DNA of 64,000 nucleotides from assembly GCF_900104175.1 (NCBI RefSeq), contig NZ_FNIX01000015.1:1-64000 (forward strand). Direction: 5' to 3'. The position numbers were made by a program, and so were the translations under genes. The notes below the pieces were generated by a model. The model saw only the letters and a list, made by a program, of their open reading frames with translations. It did no database searches and was not told where the DNA came from. Numbering within the stretch: position 1 is the first letter of the stretch; each line of letters opens with the position of its first letter. Positions 28,277 to 37,149 of the stretch are shown one piece after another. Source of the stretch: Lentzea jiangxiensis. GTDB lineage: Bacteria > Actinomycetota > Actinomycetes > Mycobacteriales > Pseudonocardiaceae.

Positions 28277-30526
28277 TCAGGTGGAGGGGACTGCGCTGGG
28301 AGGTGACGTGACCGTGGTCGTCGGCTCCGCGGACGACGGTGGCGTGGTCGTCACGGTGGTGCTCGGTGGCGTGGTCGTCGTGGGGGCGTCGGACGAGGTG
28401 GTCGGACGGGGACTTTCCGCCGACGTGGTGCTGGGCGGTGGTGTGGTGGCCGGCACGGTGCCGGGCAGGGGAACGCCTTCCTGCCGAAGCACGTCGAGGA
28501 TGCGGGACTTGGCATCCTCCAAGGCCTGCTGGATCTGTTGTGCGGTCAGGCCCGCCACGTCCTCGGCCAGCCGGGACAGCTCAGCCCACACCGCTTCGAG
28601 CCGGGCTTTCGCCTGGGGGCTCAGTTCTTCGGGAAGGCTGACGACCAGTTGTGAGGCCAGCGCGTACGTCACGCACTCGACACACGAGTGGTTGACGGCA
28701 ACGGCGACGTTCTGCGGCACCACCACGTTCGCCTGGCCCACCACGAGAACCACCTGGAAAGCGACCGCCACCGTCGTGCAGCCTCGGCACGAGGCCAGCG
28801 CGTATGCCTCGTTCCTGTTGTCCACCACGCCATCGGTCTCCCACACCAGGGCGAAGGACACCTTGTAGCGGACCGCGCCGTCGGTCGTGTTGACGACCAG
28901 GACCTGGTTGTCGCCCGGCCCCGGGGGTTCCGGCCGGTCGAACGGGAAGACCCACGTCGGGGCACCCGGCGAGACCGGTTCCAGGACCATCGCCAGGACC
29001 GGCTTGTCCTTGCTGGGCAACGGTTTGCCGGCGGGCCACACGGTCTGGGCGGACACCGGTCGCGCCGGTTGGACGGGAGCCGGACCCGACGCGGCGGCGG
29101 ACGCGACATCGGTGATGGCGCCGCGCTCGTCGGGCCGGATCGGCCGGTACCGGTCGGATTGCGGCCACCAGGCCCACGCCAGGCCCGCGATCACAGCGAT
29201 CCCGCACAGCACCACGAGCGCGCGCCGACCGGGCCTGCTCTCGGTGGAGCGCCAGGTGCGGGCGACCAGCTGACCCGTGAGCCGGGTCAGCAGCAGGCCG
29301 ATGCCGAGCACGGGCAGCGCGATGGCGGCCACCCCGAGCACCCGCACCAGCACCAGCGCGAGGTCCCCCTCACCCAGCGCCGCGTGCGCAGACCGCCACT
29401 GCTCACCGGCGCTGTGCCACGCCGTTCCCACCACGCGCGGGAACGCCAGCACCAGCAGCGCCGTGCTCGCCAGCAGGACCGGCACGACGACGAGCACCCA
29501 CGTCGTCACGACCGCCCGCGCCCACGGCTTGAGGACCTTCGACTCCGGCTTGCCCCAGCGGTGCGGCAACAGGCCCAGCAGCGTGGGCTTGATGTGGTGG
29601 AACAGGTCGGGGACACCGGTCAGGTCGGCGAGCACGTGGTAGCCGTCGTAGCGCACCAGGGGCGCGAGTTGGCGCACCATCTGGAGGATCTGCGTGGCGA
29701 TCACCAGCAGCAGCGCGTCCCAGCCGGTCAGCCACCAGGCACCGTGGACGGTGACCGCGACGAGCGCGTTGAAGTACAGCCCGCCCAGGTCGGTGCGCAG
29801 CCGGCCGGCCCGGCCGAGCCGGTAGCTGTCGGTGACGTCGGTGTAGAAGGCGGGCCACAGCAGGTAGACGCCGAAGCCCATCGCGCCGGGGGTCGCGCCG
29901 CCGTACCGCGCGGCGGCAGCGTGGCCGAACTCGTGAAAACCCGCCGAGAGCACTGACACGCCGAACACGAGCAGCAGCAAGGTGGGTTGGTGGAACGCCT
30001 GGTGCGTGGCGCCGGCCAAGCCCTTGACGAACAGCACCCAGAACGACACCGCCGCGAACGCCACCAGCACCGAGGCCACCACCAGCGGGTGGAACAGCCG
30101 TGCGAACGGCGCGGTGACCCGCCGGGTGACGCCGGGCTCGCTGATCACGCGGCGCAGGCGCAGGCCGAGCAGCGGTTCGGCCTTGCGGTGCGCGGGTTGG
30201 GAGCCGTCGGGGAGTTCGAGCACCCCGAGCGGGCGAAGCCTGGTCTCCAGCAGGACGCGCACGTCTTCCGCGGTGACCGAACGGCCGATGGCCGGCCCGA
30301 CGGCGGCGGCGATCCCGGCGTGGTCGGTGCGCCCGTCCACAGCTTCGAGCACCCGGTACAGCAGCGGGGTGAGTTGGAGGACCTGGCCGTCGGCGCGGCG
30401 GACCAGGGCCGGTGGGCGGCGGTAGCCGGAGCCGCGCATCTCGCCGATCAGTTCGACGTCGCGCGCCCGGCGCGGCGGGGTCGTGGTGACCACGTCCCCG
30501 CCGGCCGGGTGCGGTGAGGCGTTCAC
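28277..30526 (-). CDS. Membrane M50-type peptide zinc metalloprotease
   Basis: The protein has about 749 residues. The N-terminus (about 15-110) is PqqD-like (LQLTPLLYRVLEAVDGRTDH, then LRPLGVLELPDG). Several membrane helices follow, with the zinc motif HEFGH in SAGFHEFGHAAAARYGG and a distal ligand motif APLVRYDGYHVLADL. A second group of helices precedes an extracytoplasmic domain with CRGC and CVEC cysteine pairs. The C-terminus is a Thr/Ser/Pro-rich tail. The GTG at 30526 lies eight bases past the stop of the upstream gene; a GTG about 13 codons later is an alternative. It is the second gene of a two-gene operon with 30535-31176. Its substrate is presumably its partner or another exported peptide. 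Confidence 0.85.
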   Translation of the reverse strand: MNASPHPAGGDVVTTTPPRRARDVELIGEMRGSGYRRPPALVRRADGQVLQLTPLLYRVLEAVDGRTDHAGIAAAVGPAIGRSVTAEDVRVLLETRLRPLGVLELPDGSQPAHRKAEPLLGLRLRRVISEPGVTRRVTAPFARLFHPLVVASVLVAFAAVSFWVLFVKGLAGATHQAFHQPTLLLLVFGVSVLSAGFHEFGHAAAARYGGATPGAMGFGVYLLWPAFYTDVTDSYRLGRAGRLRTDLGGLYFNALVAVTVHGAWWLTGWDALLLVIATQILQMVRQLAPLVRYDGYHVLADLTGVPDLFHHIKPTLLGLLPHRWGKPESKVLKPWARAVVTTWVLVVVPVLLASTALLVLAFPRVVGTAWHSAGEQWRSAHAALGEGDLALVLVRVLGVAAIALPVLGIGLLLTRLTGQLVARTWRSTESRPGRRALVVLCGIAVIAGLAWAWWPQSDRYRPIRPDERGAITDVASAAASGPAPVQPARPVSAQTVWPAGKPLPSKDKPVLAMVLEPVSPGAPTWVFPFDRPEPPGPGDNQVLVVNTTDGAVRYKVSFALVWETDGVVDNRNEAYALASCRGCTTVAVAFQVVLVVGQANVVVPQNVAVAVNHSCVECVTYALASQLVVSLPEELSPQAKARLEAVWAELSRLAEDVAGLTAQQIQQALEDAKSRILDVLRQEGVPLPGTVPATTPPPSTTSAESPRPTTSSDAPTTTTPPSTTVTTTPPSSAEPTTTVTSPPSAVPST

Positions 30527-30534
30527 GAGATCGC

Positions 30535-31176
30535 TCACTGGTCGATGTCGGACCTCTGCTCGGCATTCGCCTCGGCGGTGCCGTCGATGGTCTGCTGGAT
30601 GATCGCCTGCTGCTGCGCGACGGCGGTCGCCTCCGAGCCGACGGAGCCGAGGTTGGCGGCCACGGCGGCATCGATCGGGGCGGCCACGTTGGCGTTGAGG
30701 GCCACCGCGCCGTTGATCGGGGCGGCCAGGTCGAGGTCGGCGGCGAGGTCGACGTCCACGTTGAGCAGACCGCCGTCCAGCGCGCCGGTCAGGTCCGTGG
30801 GCGTCGGGACCTGCGCCCCGCCGACCGGCGGCTGCGGGGCAGGAGCCGGGGACGTGCCCTGCCCGATGGCGCTGTCCTGGTCGGAGTTGGCCACCGCCTC
30901 GCCGGTGATGCCCTGCTGGATCGCGACGCCCTGGTCGGCCATGGCCTGCGCGGTGGAACCGTCGGACAGCACGTTCGCGCCCACGGCGGCGTCGATCGGG
31001 GCCGCGATGTTGGCGTTGCCCGCGACGGCCAGGCCGATCGGCGCCGCGAGGTCGAGGGCGAGGTCCAGGTCGACGTTCAGGTCGAGCAGCGAGTACACCT
31101 CCTTGTCCGGCAACGCCGTGCCGCCCTCGGCGGCCAGCTCGTCCATCGACAGCGGGGGCAGCTTCGCCTCGCTCAT
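30535..31176 (-). CDS. Asp/Ala-rich protein with an internal duplication, partner of the M50 protease
   Basis: This 213-residue protein consists largely of two copies of a unit of about 75 residues. Each has a V-D-L-D-L-A-A-P-I segment (LDLALDLAAPI; LAADLDLAAPI), a NANIAAPIDAAV/NANVAAPIDAAV segment, and a glutamine-rich end (GVAIQQGITGEAVAN; AIIQQTIDGTAEAN). The units are joined by a Pro-rich linker. There is no signal peptide, no Cys and no known catalytic motif. The ATG has GGAG six to ten bases upstream. Its tight pairing with the protease suggests substrate, scaffold or peptide-precursor roles; which is unknown. Confidence 0.8.
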   Translation of the reverse strand: MSEAKLPPLSMDELAAEGGTALPDKEVYSLLDLNVDLDLALDLAAPIGLAVAGNANIAAPIDAAVGANVLSDGSTAQAMADQGVAIQQGITGEAVANSDQDSAIGQGTSPAPAPQPPVGGAQVPTPTDLTGALDGGLLNVDVDLAADLDLAAPINGAVALNANVAAPIDAAVAANLGSVGSEATAVAQQQAIIQQTIDGTAEANAEQRSDIDQ

Positions 31177-31589
31177 CCGTCACTCCACTCCGTCGGCACG
31201 CCGACCGGACCTCGGCCGGCTGGTGGTCCGGACCTTTGCCGCTCTTCGTGGCCCTGAAACGGCCGGAGCCCGTTGTGAGGGCGAAATCGTCCTGGTGGCG
31301 GCTGTTCGTTGCGCCGAATGGCCGACGGTGGAAGTGAAATCCTTTCAGGACAGCGCAATCCGGATCCAGGGCGGTTCGAAATCCGCTTCGAGGCTCGAGA
31401 TTCGGGATCGAGGCAGCCTTCCACCGGAGCCGCACCGAACTTCCTTGCAGTCCCTGTTGCCCGAGCGAGGAGAAGCACCTCCGTGGTTGAGCGTCGGACC
31501 CCTTCACCCCGGCCTCGGCGCCCGGGTTGGCGCACAGGCGCTCCACGGCGGAGACGCCCTGGAGGCCCGCGCCACCACGCGGAGCCGGA
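31177..31589. other. Intergenic region between the two minus-strand transcripts
   Basis: This 413-base gap lies after the fused DAHP-synthase gene and before the protease pair, all on the minus strand. It probably contains the terminator of the former and the promoter of the latter. I find no convincing hairpin with U-run and no gene. Confidence 0.45.
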
Positions 31590-34500
31590 TCACCGCACCA
31601 CGCCGCGCTCCGGGTCGAGCAGCTGCCGGGGCAGGCGGCCGGCCAGCGCGGCCCAGTCCTCCAGCTGCCCGGCCAGGCCGGACAGGTCGGACGAGGTGAG
31701 CGCCTGCGGGCCGTCGCACAGCGCCGACGCCGGGTCCGGGTGGACGTCGATCATCACGCCGTCCGCGCCCGCCGCCACGGCGGCGCGGGCCAGCGGTCGC
31801 ACCAGCTCACGCCGCCCGGCGGCGTGCGAGGGGTCCACCACGACCGGCAGGTGCGAGCGGGCCTGCGCCAGGAGCACCGCCGACAGGTCCAGGGTGTTGC
31901 GGACCGAGGGTTCGAAGGTGCGGATGCCGCGCTCGCACAGCACGATGTCACTGTTGCCGCGCAACGCGATGTACTCGGCGGCCAACAGCCACTCCTCGAC
32001 GGTCGCGCTCATGCCGCGCTTCAGCAGCACCGGTTTCCCGCTGTCGCCGACCGCTTCGAGCAAGCCGAAGTTCTGCATGTTCCTGGTGCCGACCTGGAGC
32101 ATGTCGGCCCAGCCGGCGACCAGCTCCACATCGCGGCTGTCGACCACCTCGGTGAGCACCGGCATCCCGGTCTCCGCGCGCACCTCCGCGAGGATGCGCA
32201 GCCCGTCGGCGCGCAGGCCCCGGAAGCCGTAGGGGGAGCTGCGCGGCTTGTACGCGCCACCCCGCAGCAGCACCGCGCCCGCCGCCTTGGCCATCCTCGC
32301 CGCCTCGATCGTCTGTTCCGCCGACTCGACCGCGCAGGGGCCTGCGACGAGCGTGAAGGTGTCCGGTCCGATGGCGACCCCGCCGACCTCGACGGTCGAG
32401 CGGGTCTCCCGCGCGGCGCGGTCGACCAGCGGGTGGGTCGACGCCGGTCGCGCCTGCGGCTGCCGCAGCCGGAAACCGATCAGCGCGGCGGCTCGGTCCA
32501 GGGTCTCGACCAGCTCGGCGCGCGTGGGCGCGGTGGCGATCACGTACCCGGCCCTGCCCCGGAAGTCGACAGGCGGGGCCACCTGTTGCCCCGGCTGGGC
32601 GGTGATCGTCACCGCCCGCACGCCGGGCAGCGCCTCGACCAGCGCCACGCCGGTCACCTCGTCGAGCACGCCGGCCTTCGGCGGCAGCAGGAACTGGATG
32701 CCCGCGTGGCCCTCGACCGACTCCGGCAGTTCGACCTCCGCACCCGCCGCGGCGCGCACCTGCGCGTCGAGCAGGTCGACGCCGGTGGCCAGCCGGAACA
32801 GCTCGGGGATCATGCCGCCCGCCAGCCTCGGGTTGATCTCGACCACGGACGCGCCGTCCGGGCCGATCTTGACCTCGGTGTGGCTGGGACCCGCTTCCAG
32901 TGCGACCGCGGCGAGCGCGGCGCGCACCGTCGAGGCCACCTCCTCGGCCACCGGCGCGGGCAGCGCGGCGGGCAGGACGTGCCGCGTCTCCACGAAGTGC
33001 GGGCCGGGGGTGACGGTCTTCTCGACGATTCCGAGCAGCCGCTGTTCCTTGCCGGTGCCGAACATCTCGACGCTGTACTCCGGCTGGTCCAGGTACTGCT
33101 CGACCAGCGCGGCCCGCCGGGTGGCCTGGCCCCGGACGTTCGCGGTGACGGCGAGGATCGTGGCGGCCTGCGCTGCTGCCTCCGCCGTGGTCGCGCACCG
33201 CAGCACGTTCGTCGACCCCGAGTCGCCGACCGGTTTCACCACGCACGGCAGTCCGGCGACGGCGACGGCGTCGCCGGTCGTCGTGGGTTCGGTGACCACG
33301 GCGAAGCGGGGCTGCCGCACCCCTGCGCCGGCGAGCGCGCTCCGCAGCGCGGCCTTGTCCCGGCAGCGCTCCACGGCGTCGGCGTCGGCGGCGGGCAGGC
33401 CGAGCCGGGCGGCGAGCCGGGCCGCCGTGGCGAGGTAGAACTCGCTGGTCGTCGTCACGGCGGCCACCGGGTCCCGGCCCGAGACCCTGGCGACGGCGAG
33501 CGCCAGCGCGGCCTCGTCGTTGGTGTCGCAGGTGACCACGGTGGCACCGGTGTCGGCCAGCCCGTGGTAGCGCTCCGGCTGGTTGGTCACCAGCACCGCC
33601 CGGTAGCCGAGTTCGCGGGCGACGCCGAGGGCCCGCATGCCCGTGCCCGTGGTGTTCGCCTCGACGAAGACGAACAGCGGCGGCCGGTCGCTGTCGTTGA
33701 CCCGGAAGGACCAGCTGGACACCTGGGCGCCCGCCGCGACCCGGTGCGGGGTGGTCGCGAGCGGCAGGCCGGGCAGGCCGCGCTCGGCCCAGTACGCCTC
33801 GTCGTGCACGGTGTCGGAGTACCTGTCGCCCCGGTCGGGGAGGATGCCGACGACGCGGGTGCCGGGCAGCGCGGTGGCGGCGAGCCAGGTGAGCACCCGG
33901 TACACCGAGCCGGAGGTGTTGCCGCCGAAGAGCTTCTCCTCCCGGGTCAGCGCCCTGGTCGCCTCGAACGCCTCGCGGTCGTTGAGCCAGTGCACCTCGT
34001 CGATGACCGCGTGGTCGAGGTTCGGCGGGTGCAGGCTGTTGCCCAGCCCGCTCTGGAGCCGCTGCGGCCAGTCGTGCTGTCCGAACAGGACGCTGCCGAC
34101 GCAGTCCACACCGATCACCCGCAGGTCGGGCAGGCGCTCGCGCAGCGCCCGCGAGGTGCCGCAGAGCGAGCCGCCGCTGCCGACCGCGCCGACGAGCACG
34201 TCGACCTCGCCCAGTTCGGCGACCAGCTCATCGGCCAGTGCGCGGTAGGCGGCGGGGTTCTCCGGGTTGGAGTACTGCCTCGGCCAGAACGCGCCGGGCA
34301 GCGTGGTCATCAGCTCGTCCAGTTTGGACAGCCGGGCGCCCTGCCAGCCGTTGCCGTCCATCTCGGTCACCACGTGCACGGCGCACCCGAGACCGGTCAG
34401 CTTGGCCATGGTGATCTTGTCGATGCGCGGGTCGGTGACGATGTGCACCGGGTGCCCCAGCAGGGTGCCGACCAGCGCGACGCCCAGCGCCATCGTGCCG

Positions 34501-34706
34501 GAGGAGCTCTCCACGATCGGCGCGCCCTCGGCCAGCTCGCCGGACCTGCGAGCGCGCGTGATGATGTTCTTGGCGACCCGGTCCTTCATCGCGAACAGGT
34601 TCTGCATCTCCAGCTTGGCGTGGACGAGCACGCCGCGCTCGGAACCGGTCCGCAGTCGCACCAGCGGGGTCCCGCCGATCGCGTCGATCAGGCTCTCGTT
34701 CAGCAT
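31590..34706 (-). CDS. Three-domain fusion: cysteine-synthase-like PLP enzyme / ATP-grasp ligase / DAHP synthase
   Basis: This 1038-residue protein joins three enzymes. Residues 1-325 are a fold-type II PLP enzyme (Lys41 in FAMKDRVA, ESSSGTM at 66-72, GSGGSLCG at 176-183). Residues about 343-745 are an ATP-grasp ligase (VVKPVGDSGSTN, VVEINPRLAGG). Residues about 756-1038 are a class I DAHP synthase (GPCAVES at 789-795, RGGAYKPR, DPSH at 958-961). I find no in-frame ATG or GTG between about residues 735 and 780, so the fusion is not an artefact of a missed start there. The ATG overlaps the stop of the kinase gene (TGATG) and has GGAG upstream. The PLP domain should displace phosphate from O-phosphothreonine with aspartate on the way to 2,3-diaminobutyrate. 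The DAHP synthase would feed chorismate for 4-aminophenylalanine. The ATP-grasp domain may form an amide with one of these. Confidence 0.9.
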   Translation of the reverse strand: MLNESLIDAIGGTPLVRLRTGSERGVLVHAKLEMQNLFAMKDRVAKNIITRARRSGELAEGAPIVESSSGTMALGVALVGTLLGHPVHIVTDPRIDKITMAKLTGLGCAVHVVTEMDGNGWQGARLSKLDELMTTLPGAFWPRQYSNPENPAAYRALADELVAELGEVDVLVGAVGSGGSLCGTSRALRERLPDLRVIGVDCVGSVLFGQHDWPQRLQSGLGNSLHPPNLDHAVIDEVHWLNDREAFEATRALTREEKLFGGNTSGSVYRVLTWLAATALPGTRVVGILPDRGDRYSDTVHDEAYWAERGLPGLPLATTPHRVAAGAQVSSWSFRVNDSDRPPLFVFVEANTTGTGMRALGVARELGYRAVLVTNQPERYHGLADTGATVVTCDTNDEAALALAVARVSGRDPVAAVTTTSEFYLATAARLAARLGLPAADADAVERCRDKAALRSALAGAGVRQPRFAVVTEPTTTGDAVAVAGLPCVVKPVGDSGSTNVLRCATTAEAAAQAATILAVTANVRGQATRRAALVEQYLDQPEYSVEMFGTGKEQRLLGIVEKTVTPGPHFVETRHVLPAALPAPVAEEVASTVRAALAAVALEAGPSHTEVKIGPDGASVVEINPRLAGGMIPELFRLATGVDLLDAQVRAAAGAEVELPESVEGHAGIQFLLPPKAGVLDEVTGVALVEALPGVRAVTITAQPGQQVAPPVDFRGRAGYVIATAPTRAELVETLDRAAALIGFRLRQPQARPASTHPLVDRAARETRSTVEVGGVAIGPDTFTLVAGPCAVESAEQTIEAARMAKAAGAVLLRGGAYKPRSSPYGFRGLRADGLRILAEVRAETGMPVLTEVVDSRDVELVAGWADMLQVGTRNMQNFGLLEAVGDSGKPVLLKRGMSATVEEWLLAAEYIALRGNSDIVLCERGIRTFEPSVRNTLDLSAVLLAQARSHLPVVVDPSHAAGRRELVRPLARAAVAAGADGVMIDVHPDPASALCDGPQALTSSDLSGLAGQLEDWAALAGRLPRQLLDPERGVVR

Positions 34707-35635
34707 CAGCGCCGCTCCAGTCCGTCGAAACTCAAACACCGGTACACCGCGACGTTGCCCGCGATGGACGAACACGCGCCCGCCGCCGCCGCGACCTGGT
34801 CCGGGTAGCCCGGCACCGCCGGGTCCAGCAGCACCCCGAGGCTGGTCCCGCTGTGCGCGGCGACCACGCCGAGCCCGCCGACCTCGCGGCACACCTCGAG
34901 CACCCGCTCCAGCAGCGCCTTGGGGCGCAGCACCTGGTTCATCAACGCGCTGCGGGTGGCCACCCGGCCCACCTCGGCGAGGTCCCCTCGGCCCACCGCG
35001 TCGGTCACCCGCGCCAGCAGCCCGGCGTACTCGCGCCGGTCGGCAGGGGTGAACGGCTTGGGGATGCGGTTGAACTCGACGGTGTCGACCTGCCCGCCCT
35101 CGTCCACCCCGACAACGGTCATCGCCGGCAGCGAGCCGAGCACCGAGTGCAGCGCCACCCTGCGGTGGTAGAAGGCGACCACCCCGGGGTAGAGCACGCC
35201 GTCGGTGGGTTCGATGCCCGCCAGGTAGGTCTCGAGGCGCCGGGGCGGCAGGTCGATCCCGAAGGCGGTGGCCACGGCGCGGGCGGTGGCCACCAGGTCC
35301 GCGGAGGAGCTGGCCATGCCCTTGCCCTCCGGCAGGCCGCTGTCGATCCGGATCTCGCCCGCGACCGGGCGGCCCGCGTCCCGCAGAATCATCCCGGCCA
35401 GCCGCAGCGCCTTGGTCTTGTGCGGGGGCCACACGGTCAGCTCGCCCGCCTCGGCGCTGCCCCGGAAAGTCGCCACGGACCAGCGCGCGATCGGCAGCGT
35501 GACCAGGAAGTCGCCGTCCCGCTCGGGCAGCACGCCCTGCAGCAGTTCGCCGAACACCCCGAAAGCGGTGCCGACGCCGGTGACGCCCCGGTAGAGCGGG
35601 CCGGGACCGGCGAGACTGCCCACCGCCCCGTTCAC
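34706..35635 (-). CDS. GHMP-family kinase, probable L-threonine kinase (PduX-like)
   Basis: This 309-residue protein has the GHMP ATP-binding motif GLPEGKGMASSSAD and a C-terminal GVVAAHSGTSLGVLL motif. The GKGMASS signature is the one seen in PduX-type threonine kinases, which make O-phosphothreonine. The GTG start overlaps the stop of the lyase gene by four bases, and its own stop shares a base with the next ATG, so three genes are tightly coupled. In the 2,3-diaminobutyrate route, O-phosphothreonine is the substrate of the PLP enzyme. A different small amino alcohol as substrate cannot be excluded. Confidence 0.85.
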   Translation of the reverse strand: MNGAVGSLAGPGPLYRGVTGVGTAFGVFGELLQGVLPERDGDFLVTLPIARWSVATFRGSAEAGELTVWPPHKTKALRLAGMILRDAGRPVAGEIRIDSGLPEGKGMASSSADLVATARAVATAFGIDLPPRRLETYLAGIEPTDGVLYPGVVAFYHRRVALHSVLGSLPAMTVVGVDEGGQVDTVEFNRIPKPFTPADRREYAGLLARVTDAVGRGDLAEVGRVATRSALMNQVLRPKALLERVLEVCREVGGLGVVAAHSGTSLGVLLDPAVPGYPDQVAAAAGACSSIAGNVAVYRCLSFDGLERR

Positions 35636-37149
35636 GACCGCACCCGCGTGTCCTGCCGCGCCTCGGCGAGCTCGGCCGCGAGCGCGGTGTCCGCGTCGGC
35701 GACGCCGGCGCGGCGCGCGGCCCAGTCCGCCGCCAGCCGGTCGAGTTCGGCGTCCTGCGCGGCGAGCAGGTCGCGCACCGGCCCCGGCCCCGTCGACCCG
35801 GCGGTGCGCTTGGCCGCGAGCGCGGTGGTGACGTCCATGGCCTCGCGCAGGATCGCGGCCGAGTGCGGCGTGCGGTACCCGTGATCGGCCAGGGCGGCCT
35901 CCAGCAGTTCCGGGTCGGGATCGGTGGGCGCTCGCCCCGCGTCGACGGCGGCGACGACATACCGCCCGGCGACGACCTGGGCGGTGCGCCACGGCACATC
36001 CGCGCGCAAGGTCAGCTGGTTGGCGAGGGTGAAGCCGCCGAAGTACTCCGCCGCGCACGCCGCCGCGAGGCGCTCTTCGGCGAACGAGAGCCGGTCGAGC
36101 ACGCCGGTGAGCAGCCGCGCGATCGAGGCGAGGTGGTCGAACGCGGCGGGCACCTGCGCGCTCGCCTCCTTGGACACCTCGACGGAGTTGCTGTAGGACG
36201 TGGCGCGCTGCGCGGTGGCGATGCCGTGGTAGGCGGCGTGCAGGTGCGCGGTGCGGCCCCGGATCCGCTCCAGCACGGGGAAGTTCTTCTTCTGCGGCAT
36301 CGCCGAGGAGATACCGGACCAGTCGTCCGGCAGGTCGATGAAGCCGTAGCCCGTGCCACCCCAGGTCATCAGGTCGGTGACGAAGCGGCTCAGCGCCACG
36401 CCCAGCATGGAGAACTCCGCGCACGCCTCCAGCGCCCAGTCCCTTTGGGACACCGCGCGCAACGCGTGCCGCTGGGCGCTGTCGCACCCGAGCAGCCGCG
36501 CCATGCGTTCGCGGTCCCAGACCAACTCCTGACCCGCCATCGCGCCCGCGCCCATCGGGCAGGTGTTCGCGGTGCGGTACACCGCTTCGAGCCGCGACAG
36601 CGTGTGCAGCAGCTGCTCGGTGAGCGCCGAGAAGTAGAACGCGGGGCTGACGAGCTGGGCGGCCTGGGAGTGGGTGTACCCGGGCATCACCAGGTGCGCG
36701 GTGCGGGCGGCGAGCCTGCTCGCCGCCCGTCCCAGCTCGAGCAGGAGGTCGGCGGTGTCCAGCAGGCGGGCGCGGCCGTGCAGCAGTTGCGCGGACGCCT
36801 GCAGGTCGTTGCGGCTGCGGTCGACGTGCCAGGCGGGCGGTACCCCGGGCAACCGCGCGGTCACGAACCGCTCCAGGCCGAACGCCAGATCGCTCATGGC
36901 GGCCCCGGCGACGCGCCCCACCGCCTCCGGCGTCGCCGCGTCGAGCGCGGCGTCGATGCCCTCCACCTGCGCGCCGGTCAGCAGGCCCATCCGCGCGTAC
37001 TCGACGAGCAGGACCTTCTCCAGCCGCACGTACTGCGGCAGCAGGGCGGCCAGCTCGAAGCGCAGCTGCGGTTCGAGGACCTCGGTGCGCAGCAGGTCGT
37101 CGGGCCCCGCCGAGATCCGGCCGGTCAGCTCCACGTGGTCGGTGCTCAC
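35632..37149 (-). CDS. Argininosuccinate-lyase-superfamily enzyme for 2,3-diaminobutyrate
   Basis: This 505-residue protein matches argininosuccinate lyase: VDRSRNDLQAS near residue 110, MPGYTHSQ, and the fumarase/aspartase-superfamily signature SSAMPQKKNF. In diaminobutyrate pathways such enzymes release fumarate from an aspartate adduct, leaving the free beta-amino group. The usual signature ends KKNP; here it reads KKNFP. The GTG start overlaps the NRPS stop (GTGA) and its stop overlaps the kinase GTG. The position between NRPS, kinase and PLP domain makes a role in arginine synthesis unlikely. Confidence 0.87.
   Translation of the reverse strand: MSTDHVELTGRISAGPDDLLRTEVLEPQLRFELAALLPQYVRLEKVLLVEYARMGLLTGAQVEGIDAALDAATPEAVGRVAGAAMSDLAFGLERFVTARLPGVPPAWHVDRSRNDLQASAQLLHGRARLLDTADLLLELGRAASRLAARTAHLVMPGYTHSQAAQLVSPAFYFSALTEQLLHTLSRLEAVYRTANTCPMGAGAMAGQELVWDRERMARLLGCDSAQRHALRAVSQRDWALEACAEFSMLGVALSRFVTDLMTWGGTGYGFIDLPDDWSGISSAMPQKKNFPVLERIRGRTAHLHAAYHGIATAQRATSYSNSVEVSKEASAQVPAAFDHLASIARLLTGVLDRLSFAEERLAAACAAEYFGGFTLANQLTLRADVPWRTAQVVAGRYVVAAVDAGRAPTDPDPELLEAALADHGYRTPHSAAILREAMDVTTALAAKRTAGSTGPGPVRDLLAAQDAELDRLAADWAARRAGVADADTALAAELAEARQDTRVRS

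Noticed and set aside
28148-28316. GTG-started frame of about 55 codons after repeat copy C
   Set aside because: It runs through the protease terminator stem and has no ribosome-binding site or domain; probably chance.
28277-31546. Single 1089-codon minus-strand frame spanning both protease-pair genes
   Set aside because: The part upstream of 30526 overlaps the duplicated 213-residue protein in another frame and is Arg/Gly-rich; the protease domain begins only after 30526.
31527-34808. Plus-strand open frame of more than 1000 codons opposite the PLP/ATP-grasp/DAHP fusion
   Set aside because: It has low-complexity Arg/Gly/His text with no motif, while the minus strand has all catalytic motifs of three enzymes.
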